Origin: Methylobacterium sp. E-065
GTDB lineage: Bacteria > Pseudomonadota > Alphaproteobacteria > Rhizobiales > Beijerinckiaceae
Assembly (NCBI RefSeq): GCF_022829605.1
Contig: NZ_JAKSYD010000112.1
Location: 124,001-188,000 of the forward strand
Reading direction: 5' to 3'
Length of the DNA: 64,000 nucleotides
Of this stretch, positions 26,400-37,813 are shown one piece after another; position 1 is the first letter of the stretch; every line of letters starts with the position of its first letter. The notes below the pieces were generated by a model. That model saw nothing but the letters and a program-made list of their open reading frames with translations, did no database searches and had not been told where the DNA came from. The translations under genes and the position numbers were made by a program.

Positions 26400-27875
26400 A
26401 TGTTCAAGACCCTGAACGTCCGTGAAGCCCAGGTCAAGCTCGCGGCCCTCGACCGGGTCCAGGGCGTGATCGAATTCGATCTGAACGGCCGGATCCTCTC
26501 GGCGAACCAGAACTTCCTCGATGTCGTCGGCTATACGCTGCCCGAGATCGTCGGCCAGCATCACAGCCTGTTCCTGGAGCCGGCCCAGCGCGACTCGGCC
26601 GACTATCGGGCGTTCTGGGAACGGCTGCGGGCCGGGACGTTCGAGACCGGGCAGTTCCAGCGGAGCGGTCGCGGCGGCCGCCCGATCTGGATCCAGGCCT
26701 CCTACAACCCGATGCTCGACGGTCGCGGCCGGCCCTACAAGGTGGTGAAGTTCGCCACCGACATCACCCGGCAAAGGACCGAAGAGGCCGATCGCGCCGG
26801 CCAGATCGCGGCGATCGACAAGGTGCAGGCGGTCATCGCCTTCGACCTCGACGGCACCGTGATCGAGGCTAACGACAACTTCCTGGCGGTCATGGGCTAT
26901 GACCGCACCGAGGTCGTGGGGCAGCATCACAGCCGGTTCGTCGAGCCGGGCTACCGGGACAGCGAGGCCTACCGCGCCTTCTGGGCGGCTCTGCGCAACG
27001 GAAGCTATCAGGCGGCGCAGTTCCGCCGGATCGGCAAGGGTGGCCGCGAGGTCTGGATCCAGGCCTCCTACAATCCGATCCTGGATGCGGCCGGGCGCCC
27101 CTACAAGGTGGTGAAGTTCGCCACCGACATCAGCGAGCAGGTTCGCCTGTTCGCCGACCTGCGCACGCTCATCGATCAGAATTTCGGCGAGATCGAGCAG
27201 GCCGTGTCGCATTCGACCCAGGCGGCCGTGCTGGCCTCCTCGGCCGCCGATTCGACCTCCGGCAATGTCCAGACCGTTGCCGCTGCCGCCGAGGAACTGG
27301 CGGCGTCGGTGGCCGAGATGTCCCAGAGCATCGTGCGCTCCCAGAGCGCCACCGACACCGCCTATGCCTGCGTTCAGGATGCCGACGCCCATACGAAGCG
27401 GCTCGCCCTCACCGCGACCGCGATGACGGGCATCGTCGGCTTGATCCAGAACATCGCCGGCCAGATCAATCTGCTGGCGCTCAACGCCACGATCGAGGCG
27501 GCGCGCGCCGGCGAGGCCGGACGGGGTTTTGCCGTGGTGGCGTCCGAGGTGAAGGCTTTGGCCGATCAGGCCGCCCGCGCCACCGGCCAGATCAACGGCG
27601 AGATCGCCAGCATACAGCGGGTCTCGCAGGAGGTGGTTGTGGCGCTGGGCTCGATCGGGGCTTCGGTCTCGGTGATGCGGGAGACAGTGGTGGCGACGGC
27701 GGCCGCCATCGAGGAGCAGAGTGCGGTGACGCGCGACCTTGCCGAGAACATGCAGAGCGCCTCCGGCGCGGTCACGGCGATCACGGGCAATATCGGCGCG
27801 ATCGTGCAGTCGGTGGCCGGCGTCTCGCAGGCGGTGGGGACGACCCGCGAGGCCGCCAAGGTACTGGCGCGCTGA
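26400..27875 (+). CDS. Soluble PAS-PAS methyl-accepting chemotaxis protein
   Basis: 491 residues without a membrane helix. Two near-identical PAS modules (about 8-125 and 130-247) share the layout FDLxGxxxxANxNFLxVxGY, VGQHHSxFxEPxxRDS and [21 protein letters not shown] strands. A methyl-accepting signalling domain follows (about 255-490) with the hairpin tip [20 protein letters not shown] and [14 protein letters not shown]. This class senses an internal cue such as redox or oxygen through a PAS cofactor and drives CheA; the ligand is unknown. It lies inside the dcw cluster in inverted orientation, ending 7 bases from the murD stop. Confidence 0.92.
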   Translation: MFKTLNVREAQVKLAALDRVQGVIEFDLNGRILSANQNFLDVVGYTLPEIVGQHHSLFLEPAQRDSADYRAFWERLRAGTFETGQFQRSGRGGRPIWIQASYNPMLDGRGRPYKVVKFATDITRQRTEEADRAGQIAAIDKVQAVIAFDLDGTVIEANDNFLAVMGYDRTEVVGQHHSRFVEPGYRDSEAYRAFWAALRNGSYQAAQFRRIGKGGREVWIQASYNPILDAAGRPYKVVKFATDISEQVRLFADLRTLIDQNFGEIEQAVSHSTQAAVLASSAADSTSGNVQTVAAAAEELAASVAEMSQSIVRSQSATDTAYACVQDADAHTKRLALTATAMTGIVGLIQNIAGQINLLALNATIEAARAGEAGRGFAVVASEVKALADQAARATGQINGEIASIQRVSQEVVVALGSIGASVSVMRETVVATAAAIEEQSAVTRDLAENMQSASGAVTAITGNIGAIVQSVAGVSQAVGTTREAAKVLAR

Positions 27876-27882
27876 GCTTCCC

Positions 27883-29247
27883 TCAGTCGAGCGCCTGCAC
27901 CAGCTCGCGGAACCGGTTGCCGCGCACTTCGAAGTTCGGAAACTGATCGTAGGACGCGCAGGCCGGCGAGAGCAGCACCACGGGCTCCGGGGCGCCCGAG
28001 GCTGCGGCGTTCTCGGCGGCCTTCGGCACCGCCACCTCCAGCGTCTCGCAGCGGGTGTAGGGCACGGCGCCGTCCAGGGTCGCCGCGAAGGCGTCGGACG
28101 CCGCACCAATCAGGTAGGCATGGGCGACCCGCTCGAAATACGGCACCAGCGGGAAGATTCCCCCATCCTTGGCCTTGCCGCCGAGGATCCAGTGGATGTC
28201 CCGGAAGGCCAGGAGTGCCTTCTCGGTGGAATCGGCGTTGGTCGCCTTGGAATCGTTGACGAACAGCACGGGGCCGCGCCGTCCGACCTCTTCCATCCGA
28301 TGCGGCAGGCCCGGGAACGAGGTCAGCCCGGCCTGGATCTGCTCGCCCGACAGACCGAGCGCTCGCGCCACCACCGCCGCGACCGCCGCGTTTTGCCAGT
28401 TGTGGGCGCCCCGCAGCGAGCCGATCCCGTTCACATCGGCGAGCGCCGTGCCGTCCGGTTCGCGGACGATGCCGTCGCGCACCGTCAGGGCATCGGTGGC
28501 GAGCACCTCACCGTGGGGCACGTGGACACGCACGAGGTCGATGCCGCGCCTTTCGGCGATGGTGCGGCTCGGCGCATCGTCGATGCCGACAATCGCGAGC
28601 CCTGCGCCCTGGATCAGACGCTCCTTGATGGCGGCGTACTGCTCCATGGTGCCGTGACGGTCGAGATGGTCGGGGGTGATGTTCATCAGTACGCCGATGC
28701 TCGGGTCGAGGCCCGGCGTGAGGTCGATCTGGAAGGACGACATCTCGATTACGTGGACGCGGTCCGCGGAGGGCGGCTCCAGCGACAGGATCGCGGTGCC
28801 GATATTGCCGCCCATCTGCACGTCGCGGCCCGCCTGGGCCAGGACATGGGCGATTAGCGCCGTGGTGGTCGATTTGCCGTTGGTCCCGGTGATCGCCACG
28901 AACGGTGCCCCCGGCGCCTGCGCCCGGCGCTCGCGGCAGAACAGCTCGATGTCGCCGATGATCTCGACGCCGGCTTCCTTGGCAAGGCGGACGCTCCAAT
29001 GCGGTTCCGGGTGGGTCAGGGGAACGCCTGGGCTCAGCACCAGGGCGGAGAGGCCTGACCAGTCGGACACACGCAGATTCTCGATACCGATTCCAGCGTC
29101 CTGCGCGCGGACGCGGCTGTCGGCGTTGTCGTCCCACGCCCGCACATCGGCACCGCCCGCCTTCAAGGCCAGCGCCGTGGCGAGTCCGGAGCCGCCGAGA
29201 CCGAACAGGGCAACGGTTTTTTCCTGAAAGACGGTGACGGGTGTCAT
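27883..29247 (-). CDS. murD: UDP-N-acetylmuramoylalanine-D-glutamate ligase MurD
   Basis: Cytosolic ATP-dependent ligase that adds D-Glu as the second stem residue. The 454 residues carry the N-terminal substrate loop [18 protein letters not shown], the ATP loop GTNGKST (121-127), [21 protein letters not shown] and [15 protein letters not shown]. It follows mraY after a 204-base gap filled largely by a palindromic repeat and converges tightly with the chemoreceptor gene. Confidence 0.97.
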   Translation of the reverse strand: MTPVTVFQEKTVALFGLGGSGLATALALKAGGADVRAWDDNADSRVRAQDAGIGIENLRVSDWSGLSALVLSPGVPLTHPEPHWSVRLAKEAGVEIIGDIELFCRERRAQAPGAPFVAITGTNGKSTTTALIAHVLAQAGRDVQMGGNIGTAILSLEPPSADRVHVIEMSSFQIDLTPGLDPSIGVLMNITPDHLDRHGTMEQYAAIKERLIQGAGLAIVGIDDAPSRTIAERRGIDLVRVHVPHGEVLATDALTVRDGIVREPDGTALADVNGIGSLRGAHNWQNAAVAAVVARALGLSGEQIQAGLTSFPGLPHRMEEVGRRGPVLFVNDSKATNADSTEKALLAFRDIHWILGGKAKDGGIFPLVPYFERVAHAYLIGAASDAFAATLDGAVPYTRCETLEVAVPKAAENAAASGAPEPVVLLSPACASYDQFPNFEVRGNRFRELVQALD

Positions 29248-29291
29248 GCGGAACTCTGGATGCGGCAGTCGATCCGACCGGTCCCACTCAC

Positions 29292-29406
29292 GCCCTCATC
29301 CTGAGGTGCTGCGCAGCAGCCTCGAAGGAGGGCTCCAGGGCTCGCGCGGCTGGCTGGAGGCCTCCTTCGAGGCCTCCGCTACGCTCCGGCACCTCAGGAT
29401 GAGGGC
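29292..29406. repeat. 115-base nested palindrome between mraY and murD
   Basis: The outer arms 29292-29309 and 29389-29406 are an 18-base perfect inverted repeat (GCCCTCATCCTGAGGTGC). The inner arms 29321-29331 and 29361-29371 (CTCGAAGGAGG) add an 11-bp stem. From memory, the CTCATCCTGAGG core is common in intergenic repeats of Rhizobiales. It would fold into a strong hairpin in the mraY-murD message and so may reduce read-through. Confidence 0.75.
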
Positions 29407-29451
29407 CAGACAGGGATCTGGCCGCTCAAGACAGTTATTTAGCACACTTCT

Positions 29452-30537
29452 TCAGCGCAGCTTCAGCGTCGCCAAGCCCGCCAGCGCCAGGATCACCGCG
29501 ATGATCCAGAACCGGATCACGACCTGCGGCTCCTTCCAGCCCTTCTGCTCGAAATGGTGGTGGATCGGCGCCATCCGGAAGACGCGCTTGCCCGTCAGCT
29601 TGAACGAGGCGACCTGGATGATCACCGACATCATCTCCAGGACGAACAGGCCGCCAACGATCGCCAGGACGATCTCGTGCTTGGTCGCCACCGCGATGCT
29701 GCCGAGCAGGCCGCCGAGCGCGAGCGAGCCGGTATCGCCCATGAAGATCTGGGCCGGCGGTGCGTTAAACCAGAGGAAGCCGAGGCCGGCTCCGATCACC
29801 GCGCCGCAGACTACGGCGAGTTCGCCTGTGTCGCGGACGTAGTTCACCTGCAGGTAGCTCGCCGTGAAGGAATTGCCCACGAGGTAGGCGATGAACCCGA
29901 AGGTGCCGCAGGCGATCATCACCGGCACGATGGCGAGCCCGTCGAGTCCGTCGGTCATGTTCACGGAATTGCCGGCGCCGACGATCACGAAGGCGCCGAA
30001 CAGCGGGTAGAACCAGCCGAGGTTCAGCAGCGCGTCCTTGAAGACCGGGAAGGCGAGCTGGTTCTGCAGCGCGGAGGGGGAATAGACCGCGACGGTGACG
30101 CAGGCCGCGAGCGCGATCACAGCCTCCAAGGCCAATCGGAACTTGCCGGAGAAGCCCTTGTGCGACTGCTTCGTCACCTTGAGGTAGTCGTCGTAGAACC
30201 CGATCGCCCCGAACCCGAGCGTGACGGTCAGCGTCACCCAGACGTAGTGGTTGCGGGGGTTGGCCCACAGCAGGATCGCCACCACGGCGCCCGCCAGGAT
30301 CATCAGGCCGCCCATGGTCGGGGTGCCGCGCTTGGTCAGCAGATGGGTCTGCGGCCCGTCCTCGCGGATCGGCTGACCCTTGCCCTGCCGGATCCGCAGG
30401 AGCGAGATGATCCAGGGGCCGAACCAGAACACGAACAGGCCCGCCGTGAACAGCGCGCCGCCGGTGCGGAAGGTGATGTAGCGGAACACGTTCAGCGGCG
30501 TGAAGCTGCCGCTCAGTTCCGAGAGAAGGTACAGCAT
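29452..30537 (-). CDS. mraY: Phospho-MurNAc-pentapeptide transferase MraY
   Basis: Integral membrane enzyme that moves phospho-MurNAc-pentapeptide onto undecaprenyl phosphate, making lipid I. The 361 residues have about ten membrane helices and the conserved acidic sites [20 protein letters not shown] and [12 protein letters not shown], plus the histidine loop [13 protein letters not shown]. It lies 94 bases after murF. Confidence 0.97.
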   Translation of the reverse strand: MLYLLSELSGSFTPLNVFRYITFRTGGALFTAGLFVFWFGPWIISLLRIRQGKGQPIREDGPQTHLLTKRGTPTMGGLMILAGAVVAILLWANPRNHYVWVTLTVTLGFGAIGFYDDYLKVTKQSHKGFSGKFRLALEAVIALAACVTVAVYSPSALQNQLAFPVFKDALLNLGWFYPLFGAFVIVGAGNSVNMTDGLDGLAIVPVMIACGTFGFIAYLVGNSFTASYLQVNYVRDTGELAVVCGAVIGAGLGFLWFNAPPAQIFMGDTGSLALGGLLGSIAVATKHEIVLAIVGGLFVLEMMSVIIQVASFKLTGKRVFRMAPIHHHFEQKGWKEPQVVIRFWIIAVILALAGLATLKLR

Positions 30538-30631
30538 GCGGGCGCTCGGCCCCTTCGTTCAGGCGAGGGTTTCAGGGAGCGGCACCGATCGTCCATGACG
30601 CTGGGCCGCATCGATCAACTCAGGCGCGCGA

Positions 30632-32089
30632 TCAGGGGGCCGTCGCGAGGGCGCGCCGCGCCGGGTCGTCCGCGTAGCGGGCTTTCAGCGCGTCGACAAT
30701 CCGGCCCATGCGGCTGCCGTTCGATCCCTTGATCATGACGGCATCCCCGGGCCGCAGGATCCGCGTGATCGGCTCGATCAGGTCGGCGGCGGTGTCGGCC
30801 GCGCCGGCTCGGCGGCTGACCGGGAGCGCCTCGAACAGGTGGCGCGTCAGCGGGCCGGCCGCGAAAACGAGATCGATATGCGCGGCCTCGACCGCCTCGG
30901 CGAGGCCGCGATGGAGGTCCGGGGCGGCGGCGCCGAGTTCCAGCATGTCGCCGAGCACCGCGATGCGGCGCCCGCGCGGTCCGGTCTCGATGCCGGCGAG
31001 CGTCGCCAACGCCGCCCGGACCGCCGCCGGGTTGGCGTTGTAGCTCTCATCGATGAGGTAGGCGGTGCCGCCGTCGATCTCGAGGGCGGTCCGCGCCCCG
31101 CGCCCGGCGGGTGGGGACAGCGTGCCGAGCGACAGCGCGGCCCGGGCGAGGTCGGCGCCGAGCGCGTGGATCACCGCCATGACGCCGAGCGAGTTCAGCG
31201 CCGTGTGCCGGCCGGCGGTCCCGAGCTTGTAGGTGACGGCCTCACCCATCACCACCGCGTCCACCACCGAGAGATCGGGGCGCAGCACGATCCGCTGGGC
31301 GCGGACATCGGCCTGCGGGTGCTCACCGAAGCTGACGATCCGGCCGGCCCGGGACGCCTGCGCGTGGGCGACGAGGCGGTCGAAATGCGGGCCGTCCCGG
31401 TTGATAATGGCGACGCCGCCGGGCTGGAGCCCGGAGAAGATCTCGCCCTTGGCATCCGCGATGGCGGCGAGCGAGGCGAAATGCTCGATATGGACCGGCT
31501 CGACCGTGGTGATCAGGGCGATGTCGGGGCGAACCTGCGCGGTCAGCGGCACGATCTCAGCGGCGTGGTTCATGCCGATCTCGAACACGCCGTAGCGCGT
31601 CGAAGCGGGCATCCGGGCCAGCGTCAGCGGGACGCCCCAATGGTTGTTGTAGGAGGCCGCCGAGGCATGGGTCTCGCCCTGCTCGGACAGGACGTGGCGC
31701 AGGGCCTCCTTGGTGCCGGTCTTGCCGACGGAGCCCGTTACCGCCACCACCTGAGCCGTGGTTCGGGCGCGGGCGGCCGCGCCGAGGCGGACCATCGCGG
31801 TCAGGACCGGATCCTCGCCGATCTCCGGCACCGCCAGCAGGGGGCCGTGCGCCGCCAGCGCGTCGGCGCGATCCTGGCGCACCAGTGCGGCGCCGGCTCC
31901 GCGCCCCAGGGCGTCGGCGACGAAGTCATGGCCGTCGCGCGCCTCGCCCCGGATGGCGAAGAACAGGTCGCCGGGTTGCAGCGTCCGGGTGTCGATCGAG
32001 GCGCCGCCGATCGGCTGCTCGGCGCCGATCAGGCGGCCGCCGGTGGCGGCTTCGAGCTCCGCGCGGGTCCAAAGTGCGGTCATGGTCAA
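30632..32089 (-). CDS. murF: UDP-MurNAc-tripeptide D-Ala-D-Ala ligase MurF
   Basis: Cytosolic ligase that adds the D-Ala-D-Ala made by Ddl. The 485 residues have the N-terminal domain SIDTRTLQPGDLFFAIRGEA, ATP loop GSVGKTGTK (119-127), FEIGMNHAAEI and DESYNANPAAVRAAL. Either of two in-frame ATGs (32089, 32083) could start it. It lies 12 bases after murE, as in a tight operon. Confidence 0.96.
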   Translation of the reverse strand: MTMTALWTRAELEAATGGRLIGAEQPIGGASIDTRTLQPGDLFFAIRGEARDGHDFVADALGRGAGAALVRQDRADALAAHGPLLAVPEIGEDPVLTAMVRLGAAARARTTAQVVAVTGSVGKTGTKEALRHVLSEQGETHASAASYNNHWGVPLTLARMPASTRYGVFEIGMNHAAEIVPLTAQVRPDIALITTVEPVHIEHFASLAAIADAKGEIFSGLQPGGVAIINRDGPHFDRLVAHAQASRAGRIVSFGEHPQADVRAQRIVLRPDLSVVDAVVMGEAVTYKLGTAGRHTALNSLGVMAVIHALGADLARAALSLGTLSPPAGRGARTALEIDGGTAYLIDESYNANPAAVRAALATLAGIETGPRGRRIAVLGDMLELGAAAPDLHRGLAEAVEAAHIDLVFAAGPLTRHLFEALPVSRRAGAADTAADLIEPITRILRPGDAVMIKGSNGSRMGRIVDALKARYADDPARRALATAP

Positions 32090-32101
32090 TCCCCGTCGCC
32101 G

Positions 32102-33562
32102 TCAGGCGGCCGCGTCGGCGATGGCGGCACGCAGGATCGCGTGGTCCGAGAACGGTAGGGTGCGATCTCCCACGATCTGGCCGGTTTCATGACCTTTGCC
32201 GGCTACGACCAGCACGTCGCCGGGCCCGAGGCGGTCCACGGCTGTCCGGATCGCCGCTTCCCGGTCGCCGATCTCCTCGGCGCCCGGGGCCGCGGCCAGG
32301 ATCGCTTGGCGGATCGCGGCGGGCTCTTCGGTGCGCGGGTTGTCGTCGGTGATGATGACCGTGTCGGCGAGACGCTGCGCGATGGCCCCCATCAGCGGGC
32401 GCTTGCCCCGGTCGCGGTCGCCACCACAGCCGAACACCACCACGAGCTGGCCGGACGCGAAGGGGCGCAGCGCCGTCAGCACGCTCTCCAGCGCCTCGGG
32501 CTTGTGGGCGTAGTCGACGAGGCAGAGGCCGCCCCGCGCCTCCCCGATCCGCTCCATGCGGCCGGGCACGCCGGTGAGATGGTCCAGAGCGGCGAACACA
32601 CCGTCCGGGTCGGCTGCGCCGGCCGGGGTGGCGAGCGCGAGGCCGGCCGCCACCAGGGCGTTCTCGACCTGGAATTGACCGACGAGCGGCAGACGCAACG
32701 TGCGGACGCGTTCCCGTTCGATGAGCCGGACCGCCTGGGCGAATCCTTCCGTCTGGACGGACTCGATCCGCAGGTCGCGGCCGGCGCGGCCGACCGTGCG
32801 CACAGGCCGCCCGGCCTCCCCGGCGGCGGCAATCACCCGGTCGGAATAGGCCCCGTCGGCGTTGACCACCGCCGGGCACCCTGCTGGCAGGAGCTCCGTA
32901 AAAAGCCTCATCTTGGCTGCGAGATACTCTTCGATGCTCGCGTGATAATCGAGGTGATCGCGCCCGAGATTGGTGAAGCCCGCCGCAATGAGCCGTACGC
33001 CATCGAGGCGGCGCTGCTCGATTCCGTGCGAAGACGCCTCCATGGCGAGGTCGGTCACGCCCTCCTGCGCCAGGCGCGCCAGGGTCTCGTGCAGCGTCAC
33101 CGGGTCCGGCGTGGTGAGCGAGCCGTATTGCGCACCGCGGTTGGTGACGATCCCGACGGTGCCGAGGCTCGCCGCGTCGCGGCCGAGGCGGGCCAGGATC
33201 TGGCGCACGAAGTCGGCGACGGAACTCTTGCCCGCGGTGCCGGTCACCGCCACCACGCTGTCCGGCTGCGATCCGGCAAACCGCGCAGCGGCCAGCGCCA
33301 GAGCCCTGCGGGCGTCCGCTACGGGCACCCAGGCCACCGCCTCCGGCAGATCAGCCGGACGCGCGCCCTCACCCGCCACCGCCACGGCGCCGCGATTGGC
33401 CGCCTGGGGGGCGAACCGACGCCCGTCAGCCTTTGTACCTGGCACGGCGACGAACACCGTGCCGGTGGCGACCTGCCGGCTGTCGGCGGTCAAGCCCGTC
33501 ACCGCCAGATCCGCGGTGCCGATAGGGGCTTCTGGGAAGAGATCGGCGAGCCGGGCCGTCAT
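32102..33562 (-). CDS. murE: UDP-MurNAc-dipeptide 2,6-diaminopimelate ligase MurE
   Basis: Cytosolic ligase that adds the third stem residue. The 486 residues show ATP loop GTAGKSS (108-114), the UMAG motif region [18 protein letters not shown] and the DNPR motif ([14 protein letters not shown]), which marks meso-diaminopimelate rather than lysine specificity. The starting [18 protein letters not shown] is typical. It is 10 bases after ftsI. Confidence 0.97.
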   Translation of the reverse strand: MTARLADLFPEAPIGTADLAVTGLTADSRQVATGTVFVAVPGTKADGRRFAPQAANRGAVAVAGEGARPADLPEAVAWVPVADARRALALAAARFAGSQPDSVVAVTGTAGKSSVADFVRQILARLGRDAASLGTVGIVTNRGAQYGSLTTPDPVTLHETLARLAQEGVTDLAMEASSHGIEQRRLDGVRLIAAGFTNLGRDHLDYHASIEEYLAAKMRLFTELLPAGCPAVVNADGAYSDRVIAAAGEAGRPVRTVGRAGRDLRIESVQTEGFAQAVRLIERERVRTLRLPLVGQFQVENALVAAGLALATPAGAADPDGVFAALDHLTGVPGRMERIGEARGGLCLVDYAHKPEALESVLTALRPFASGQLVVVFGCGGDRDRGKRPLMGAIAQRLADTVIITDDNPRTEEPAAIRQAILAAAPGAEEIGDREAAIRTAVDRLGPGDVLVVAGKGHETGQIVGDRTLPFSDHAILRAAIADAAA

Positions 33563-33572
33563 GACACCTCCC

Positions 33573-35471
33573 TCACGGACCGCCGAGCTGATTGATATGG
33601 TAGGCGTTGAGCTTGACCATCTGGGGGAACGGACGCACCGGCGGCTCGAATTGCGGCGGCAGGCCCAGGATCGGCGCCACGCGCTCGATCACCTTGCCGG
33701 TGACCACGCCCGCGTTCCAGGCCGCTGTCGCGTAGCCGCCGGATTCCGGCAGGCCCTGCGGCTCGTCCATGATGGTGACGAACAGGTATTTCGGGTCGTT
33801 CATCGGCGCCGCCGCCATGAAGGTCGTGAACAGGCGGTTGTGGATGTAGCGGCCGCCGATCACCTTCTCGGCCGTGCCGGTCTTGCCGCCCACGAAGTAG
33901 TACGGGATCGCCGCCTTCTTGGCCGAGCCCTCGGAGGCGTTGAGGCGCATGATGTAGCGCATCGCCTCGGAGGTCGCACCCGACAGGACGTGGGTGGAGC
34001 GTGCCTTGTCGTCGGGATTCGCCTTGAGGAAGGTTGGGGTGATCAGGTCGCCGCCATTGGCGATGGCCGCCACGGCCGACGCCGCCTGGATCGGTGCCAC
34101 CGCGATGCCGTGGCCGAACGCGATGGTGATGGTGTTGATCTCGGTCCAGCGGGACGGGACGATCGGTGCCGCGCTTTCGGGCAGCTCGGTGCGCAGCCGG
34201 TCGAGCAGGCCCATCTTCTTCAGGAACGCCTTGTGGCCGGGCACGCCGACGCCCAAGGCCATCTTGGCCGAGCCGATGTTGGAGGAATGCGTGAACACCT
34301 CCGGCATGGTGATGACCCGGTTGGTGCCGTGATACTCGTGGATCTTCTGGCGGCCCCAATTCAACACGCCGCCGCGGGTGTCGAAGGTCGAGTTGACGTT
34401 ATACTTGCCGGAATCGAGCGCCATGGCGAGCGTCATCGCCTTGAAGGTCGAGCCCATTTCGTAGACACCGACATTCATCCGGTTGATCCGGTCGGGCGAG
34501 AGCGCGTCCTTCGGGTCGTTCGGGTCGAAGTCGGGCATCGAGACCAGGGCGATGACCTCACCGGTCTTCACGTCGAGGATCATCGAGGCGCCGGCCTTGG
34601 CCTTGAAGTGGTCGATGCCCCAGGCCAGCTCGTCGCGCACCGCGAATTGGGCGCGCAGATCGATCGAGAGCTGCACCGGCTTCAGGTCGGCCTGCTTGTT
34701 GATCAGCCCGAAGCTGTTCAGCGCCTGCAGACCGGTGGAGTCGATGTACTTTTCCATGCCGGCGATGCCGACGCCGTCGAGGTTGGTGGCGCCCAGGATG
34801 TGGGCGGCCGCAGTCCCGTTCGGGTAGACCCGCTTGTGGTCGGGCAGGAAGCCGATGCCCGGGATGCCGAGCCGGTGAACCTCGGCCTGCTGCTTCGGGG
34901 TCAGCTCGCGCTTCACCCAGACGAAGCCCGCGCCGCTGCGGCCCTTTCGCGAGGACAGCTTGGCGCGCAGCTCCGAGGCATTCAGCTCGGGGAGCACTGC
35001 GGTGAGCAGCTCGACCGCCTCATCCTTGTCGTAGATGTTGCCGGGTTCGGCGAAGACCGAGACGGTGCGGATGTCGGTGGCCAGGATCTCGCCGTTCCGG
35101 TCGACGATGTCGGGCCGGAACGCCGTCGAGGAAGCGGCCGCTACCCGGTGCTCCTGGCTGGGCGGCTCCCCGAAGATCGCCATCGCCAGGAGCTTCGCCG
35201 AGATCGTGCCGAACACGCCGACGAAGACCAGCCCGACGAGCGCGACGCGCATGTGCGACCGCTCGATCGCCAGCCGGAACATGCTGCGCACGAACGCCTT
35301 GGCGCGGTCGGCGCGCGGCTCCGGCGGCAGCGCCTCCTCGGGGATCGGGCGCGGCGCGGAGGCGGCAAGCGCCAGGGCGGCGGCCTCCAGAAGCGCAGCC
35401 TCGTGCTCCGACACGCCGGTGTCCGGCGCCGCAGCGGCTTCGTCTGGGGTCTGGTCGGTGTCTTGGGACAC
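33573..35471 (-). CDS. ftsI: Septal transpeptidase FtsI (PBP3)
   Basis: Class B penicillin-binding protein that crosslinks septal peptidoglycan. The 632 residues begin with a cytoplasmic acidic and alanine-rich extension of about 70 residues, then one membrane helix (about 75-97), a pedestal domain and the transpeptidase domain. Active-site motifs are visible: STFK near residue 340, SSN ([12 protein letters not shown]) and KTG ([10 protein letters not shown]) near 528. It lies 6 bases after ftsL, with which it works in the divisome. Confidence 0.97.
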   Translation of the reverse strand: MSQDTDQTPDEAAAAPDTGVSEHEAALLEAAALALAASAPRPIPEEALPPEPRADRAKAFVRSMFRLAIERSHMRVALVGLVFVGVFGTISAKLLAMAIFGEPPSQEHRVAAASSTAFRPDIVDRNGEILATDIRTVSVFAEPGNIYDKDEAVELLTAVLPELNASELRAKLSSRKGRSGAGFVWVKRELTPKQQAEVHRLGIPGIGFLPDHKRVYPNGTAAAHILGATNLDGVGIAGMEKYIDSTGLQALNSFGLINKQADLKPVQLSIDLRAQFAVRDELAWGIDHFKAKAGASMILDVKTGEVIALVSMPDFDPNDPKDALSPDRINRMNVGVYEMGSTFKAMTLAMALDSGKYNVNSTFDTRGGVLNWGRQKIHEYHGTNRVITMPEVFTHSSNIGSAKMALGVGVPGHKAFLKKMGLLDRLRTELPESAAPIVPSRWTEINTITIAFGHGIAVAPIQAASAVAAIANGGDLITPTFLKANPDDKARSTHVLSGATSEAMRYIMRLNASEGSAKKAAIPYYFVGGKTGTAEKVIGGRYIHNRLFTTFMAAAPMNDPKYLFVTIMDEPQGLPESGGYATAAWNAGVVTGKVIERVAPILGLPPQFEPPVRPFPQMVKLNAYHINQLGGP

Positions 35472-35477
35472 GGGTGA

Positions 35478-35891
35478 CTACCTCGAAGCGCTCGTCGGGG
35501 TGCGGGTCGTGGTGACGGTGCGGGTGATCGAGCCGGTGGTGCGCGGCTCGGGTCCGCCCTTGTCCTTGGGGGTCGCGGTGGCGGCGAGCAGCCGGCCGAT
35601 TTCGTCGCCGCGCTCCTGCCGGGCGGGCAGGTCCGAGAGACGCGCCAGATGGCTGGTGCCGATCGGTTCCAGGGCAAGGTGCTTGTCGACGGCGGCCTGG
35701 AGGCGGTCGGGCCGCGTGAGGAGCTGCCACTCGGCGCGCAGCACCGCGATCGCCTGGCGCTCCTTGTGCAGCGCCGTCTGCAGCTTCGAGACCTGACCGC
35801 CCTGATAGAGCGTGTCGTACTTGATCGAGTAGGCGTAGATCGCCGAGGCCACGAGCCCGACGACCGCCAGAAGGTTGAGAAGGCGGATCAT
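35478..35891 (-). CDS. ftsL: Cell division protein FtsL
   Basis: Small bitopic divisome protein of 137 residues. One N-terminal membrane helix (about 3-21) is followed by a periplasmic coiled coil (about 30-70; [20 protein letters not shown]) and the conserved [19 protein letters not shown]. The C-terminal tail, rich in Thr, Arg and Pro, looks disordered. Sequence conservation in this family is low, but position, size and topology are decisive. The start overlaps the rsmH stop as ATGA. Confidence 0.92.
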   Translation of the reverse strand: MIRLLNLLAVVGLVASAIYAYSIKYDTLYQGGQVSKLQTALHKERQAIAVLRAEWQLLTRPDRLQAAVDKHLALEPIGTSHLARLSDLPARQERGDEIGRLLAATATPKDKGGPEPRTTGSITRTVTTTRTPTSASR

Positions 35892-36949
35892 CGGCGGTGG
35901 CCCCCGCGGGCGGCTTCGGGAAGGCTCGCGAGTCCGGTCAGCGCCGCCAGCGGCTCCGGCACCGCGGATTCCGTACGCGCGGCGGCGCGCAGCTTGGCCG
36001 AGCGGGCGCGCGGGTTGCGCGCGATCTCGGCCTCGCCCGGCAGGACCGGGCCCTTGGTCACGAGGTTGAAGCTCCGCGTAACCTCGGCTTGCGTGCCGGG
36101 CTGGTGCCGTGAGCCCTGGGCGGACCGGCCGCTGCGGGCGGCAAAGAACTGCTTGACGATCCGGTCCTCCAGGGAATGGAACGTCACGACCGCGAGCCGC
36201 CCGCCGGGCCGGAGCACCCGCTCGGCCGCGTGCAGCGCCCGCACCAATTCGCCGAGTTCATCGTTGACCGCGATCCGCAGGCCCTGGAACGTCCGCGTCG
36301 CCGGGTGGATGTGGCTGCCGGGCTCGACCCGGACCACGCCGGCGACCAGCTCGGCGAGCTGCGCAGTCGTCTCGATCCGGCCGCGGCGGCGGGCCTCGTG
36401 GATGGCCCGCGCGACGGCACGCGAGCGCCGCTCCTCGCCGTAATGGTAGATGATGTCGGCCAACGCCGTCTCTTCGGCCTCGTTGACGAGGTCCGCGGCG
36501 CTCGGGCCGTCGCTGCCCATGCGCATGTCGAGGGGGCCGTCGAAGCGGAACGAGAAACCGCGCTCCGGCGCGTCGAGCTGCATGGACGAGACGCCGATAT
36601 CGAGCACGACGTAGTCCGCCTGCGCCTCACCCGCCTCGGCGAGGAGGGTGTCGAGTTCGCCGAAGCGGCCAGAGACCAGACGGAGGCGACCCTTGGCGGC
36701 GGTGACCAGGGCCTGCCCGGCCGCGATCGCGCTCGGGTCCCGGTCGATGGCGATGATGTTCAGGGCCGGATCCCGCTCCAGAAGCGCGCCTGTGTAGCCG
36801 CCGGCGCCGAACGTGCCGTCGACCGCGAGGCCGCCGTCGGTTCGCAACGCGGCCGCCACTTCGTCGAGCAGGACGGGGATGTGCGGCGCGCCCGCACCGC
36901 GCTGGTTCGCCGGGTCGTGACCCTCCGGCAGGGGACGCCGCCGGGTCAT
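35888..36949 (-). CDS. rsmH: 16S rRNA (cytosine1402-N4)-methyltransferase RsmH
   Basis: SAM-dependent enzyme that methylates C1402 of 16S rRNA. The 353 residues include [13 protein letters not shown], the SAM loop [34 protein letters not shown], and [21 protein letters not shown]. The ATG at 36949 gives the family N-terminus; the frame is open for 90 more codons upstream without conservation. It is the first gene of the dcw cluster here; the mraZ gene that often precedes it is not in the window. Confidence 0.96.
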   Translation of the reverse strand: MTRRRPLPEGHDPANQRGAGAPHIPVLLDEVAAALRTDGGLAVDGTFGAGGYTGALLERDPALNIIAIDRDPSAIAAGQALVTAAKGRLRLVSGRFGELDTLLAEAGEAQADYVVLDIGVSSMQLDAPERGFSFRFDGPLDMRMGSDGPSAADLVNEAEETALADIIYHYGEERRSRAVARAIHEARRRGRIETTAQLAELVAGVVRVEPGSHIHPATRTFQGLRIAVNDELGELVRALHAAERVLRPGGRLAVVTFHSLEDRIVKQFFAARSGRSAQGSRHQPGTQAEVTRSFNLVTKGPVLPGEAEIARNPRARSAKLRAAARTESAVPEPLAALTGLASLPEAARGGHRR

Positions 36950-37183
36950 GCGCGCCTCGGCGTGGCGACGCGGAACGGGGCGGGATAGCTGCGCGGTCCG
37001 GAAAGCCGGTCGCGAATGCGGCTCAAGCGTCTCATGGTGCCCTGGGCCGGGCCGCCCGAGGGCGGCACACGTGACGGGAACGGCACCGGATGCAGCGTGC
37101 GCAAAACGCCGCGCACGGAGGGGCCCTGCGGCGAGGCAGGTTGCGCCCGGCGATCCGATACGCGCCGTTGACGGGAGGATGCC

Positions 37184-37212
37184 GGGTATCATGGGCCTCG
37201 GAGGATCGTCAA
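37184..37212 (-). promoter_or_regulatory. Candidate dcw promoter
   Basis: On the minus strand TTGACG (37207-37212) is followed after 17 bases by ATACCC (37184-37189). The -35 is good and the -10 weak. It lies about 235 bases before rsmH. Confidence 0.35.
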
Positions 37213-37260
37213 CGGACACGCTTGGCGCTGCCGCGCGAACCGATCTGACCCCCGCAAGGT

Positions 37261-37275
37261 TAACCGAAGGTTTTT
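37261..37275 (-). promoter_or_regulatory. CtrA-like site upstream of rsmH
   Basis: TTAA-CCGAAGG-TTTT on the plus strand has the CtrA spacing with two mismatches in one half-site. It lies about 50 bases above the candidate -35 of the dcw promoter. The match is weak. Confidence 0.3.
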
Positions 37276-37368
37276 ACCGCGCGGAAAATCGCACGTCCGC
37301 ACAGGCCGTCGCGGGCGATGTCCGCCTGCGGTAAGCCCTTGTGCCCGTGCGAAATTTCCGGTGGCGGT

Positions 37369-37770
<402 letters not shown>

Positions 37771-37777
37771 AGCGGGC

Positions 37778-37806
37778 AGATGCGCTCGCGGATCAGTCCG
37801 GGTCAA
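37778..37806 (-). promoter_or_regulatory. Promoter of rnpB
   Basis: On the minus strand TTGACC (37801-37806) and GCATCT (37778-37783) are 17 bases apart. The predicted start falls at about 37771, next to the 5' base of helix P1, which supports both calls. Confidence 0.6.
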
Positions 37807-37813
37807 GGACGGA

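Larger units (their letters stand above)
36950..37368. other. 419-base gap upstream of rsmH
   Basis: No gene of recognisable family lies here. The rsmH frame is open through much of it, but only as unconserved, arginine-rich translation. It should hold the promoter of the dcw cluster; a candidate is at 37184-37212 and a CtrA-like site at 37261-37275. It also contains the 3' flank of rnpB. Confidence 0.55.

Noticed and set aside
32970..35477. Plus-strand open frame of about 835 codons opposite murE and ftsI
   Set aside because: Antisense shadow of ftsI with unnatural His/Arg/Asp composition.
36950..37219. Possible 90-residue N-terminal extension of RsmH, or a short gene before it
   Set aside because: The stretch is Arg/Pro/Ala-rich and unlike RsmH or MraZ; the ATG at 36949 gives the normal start.
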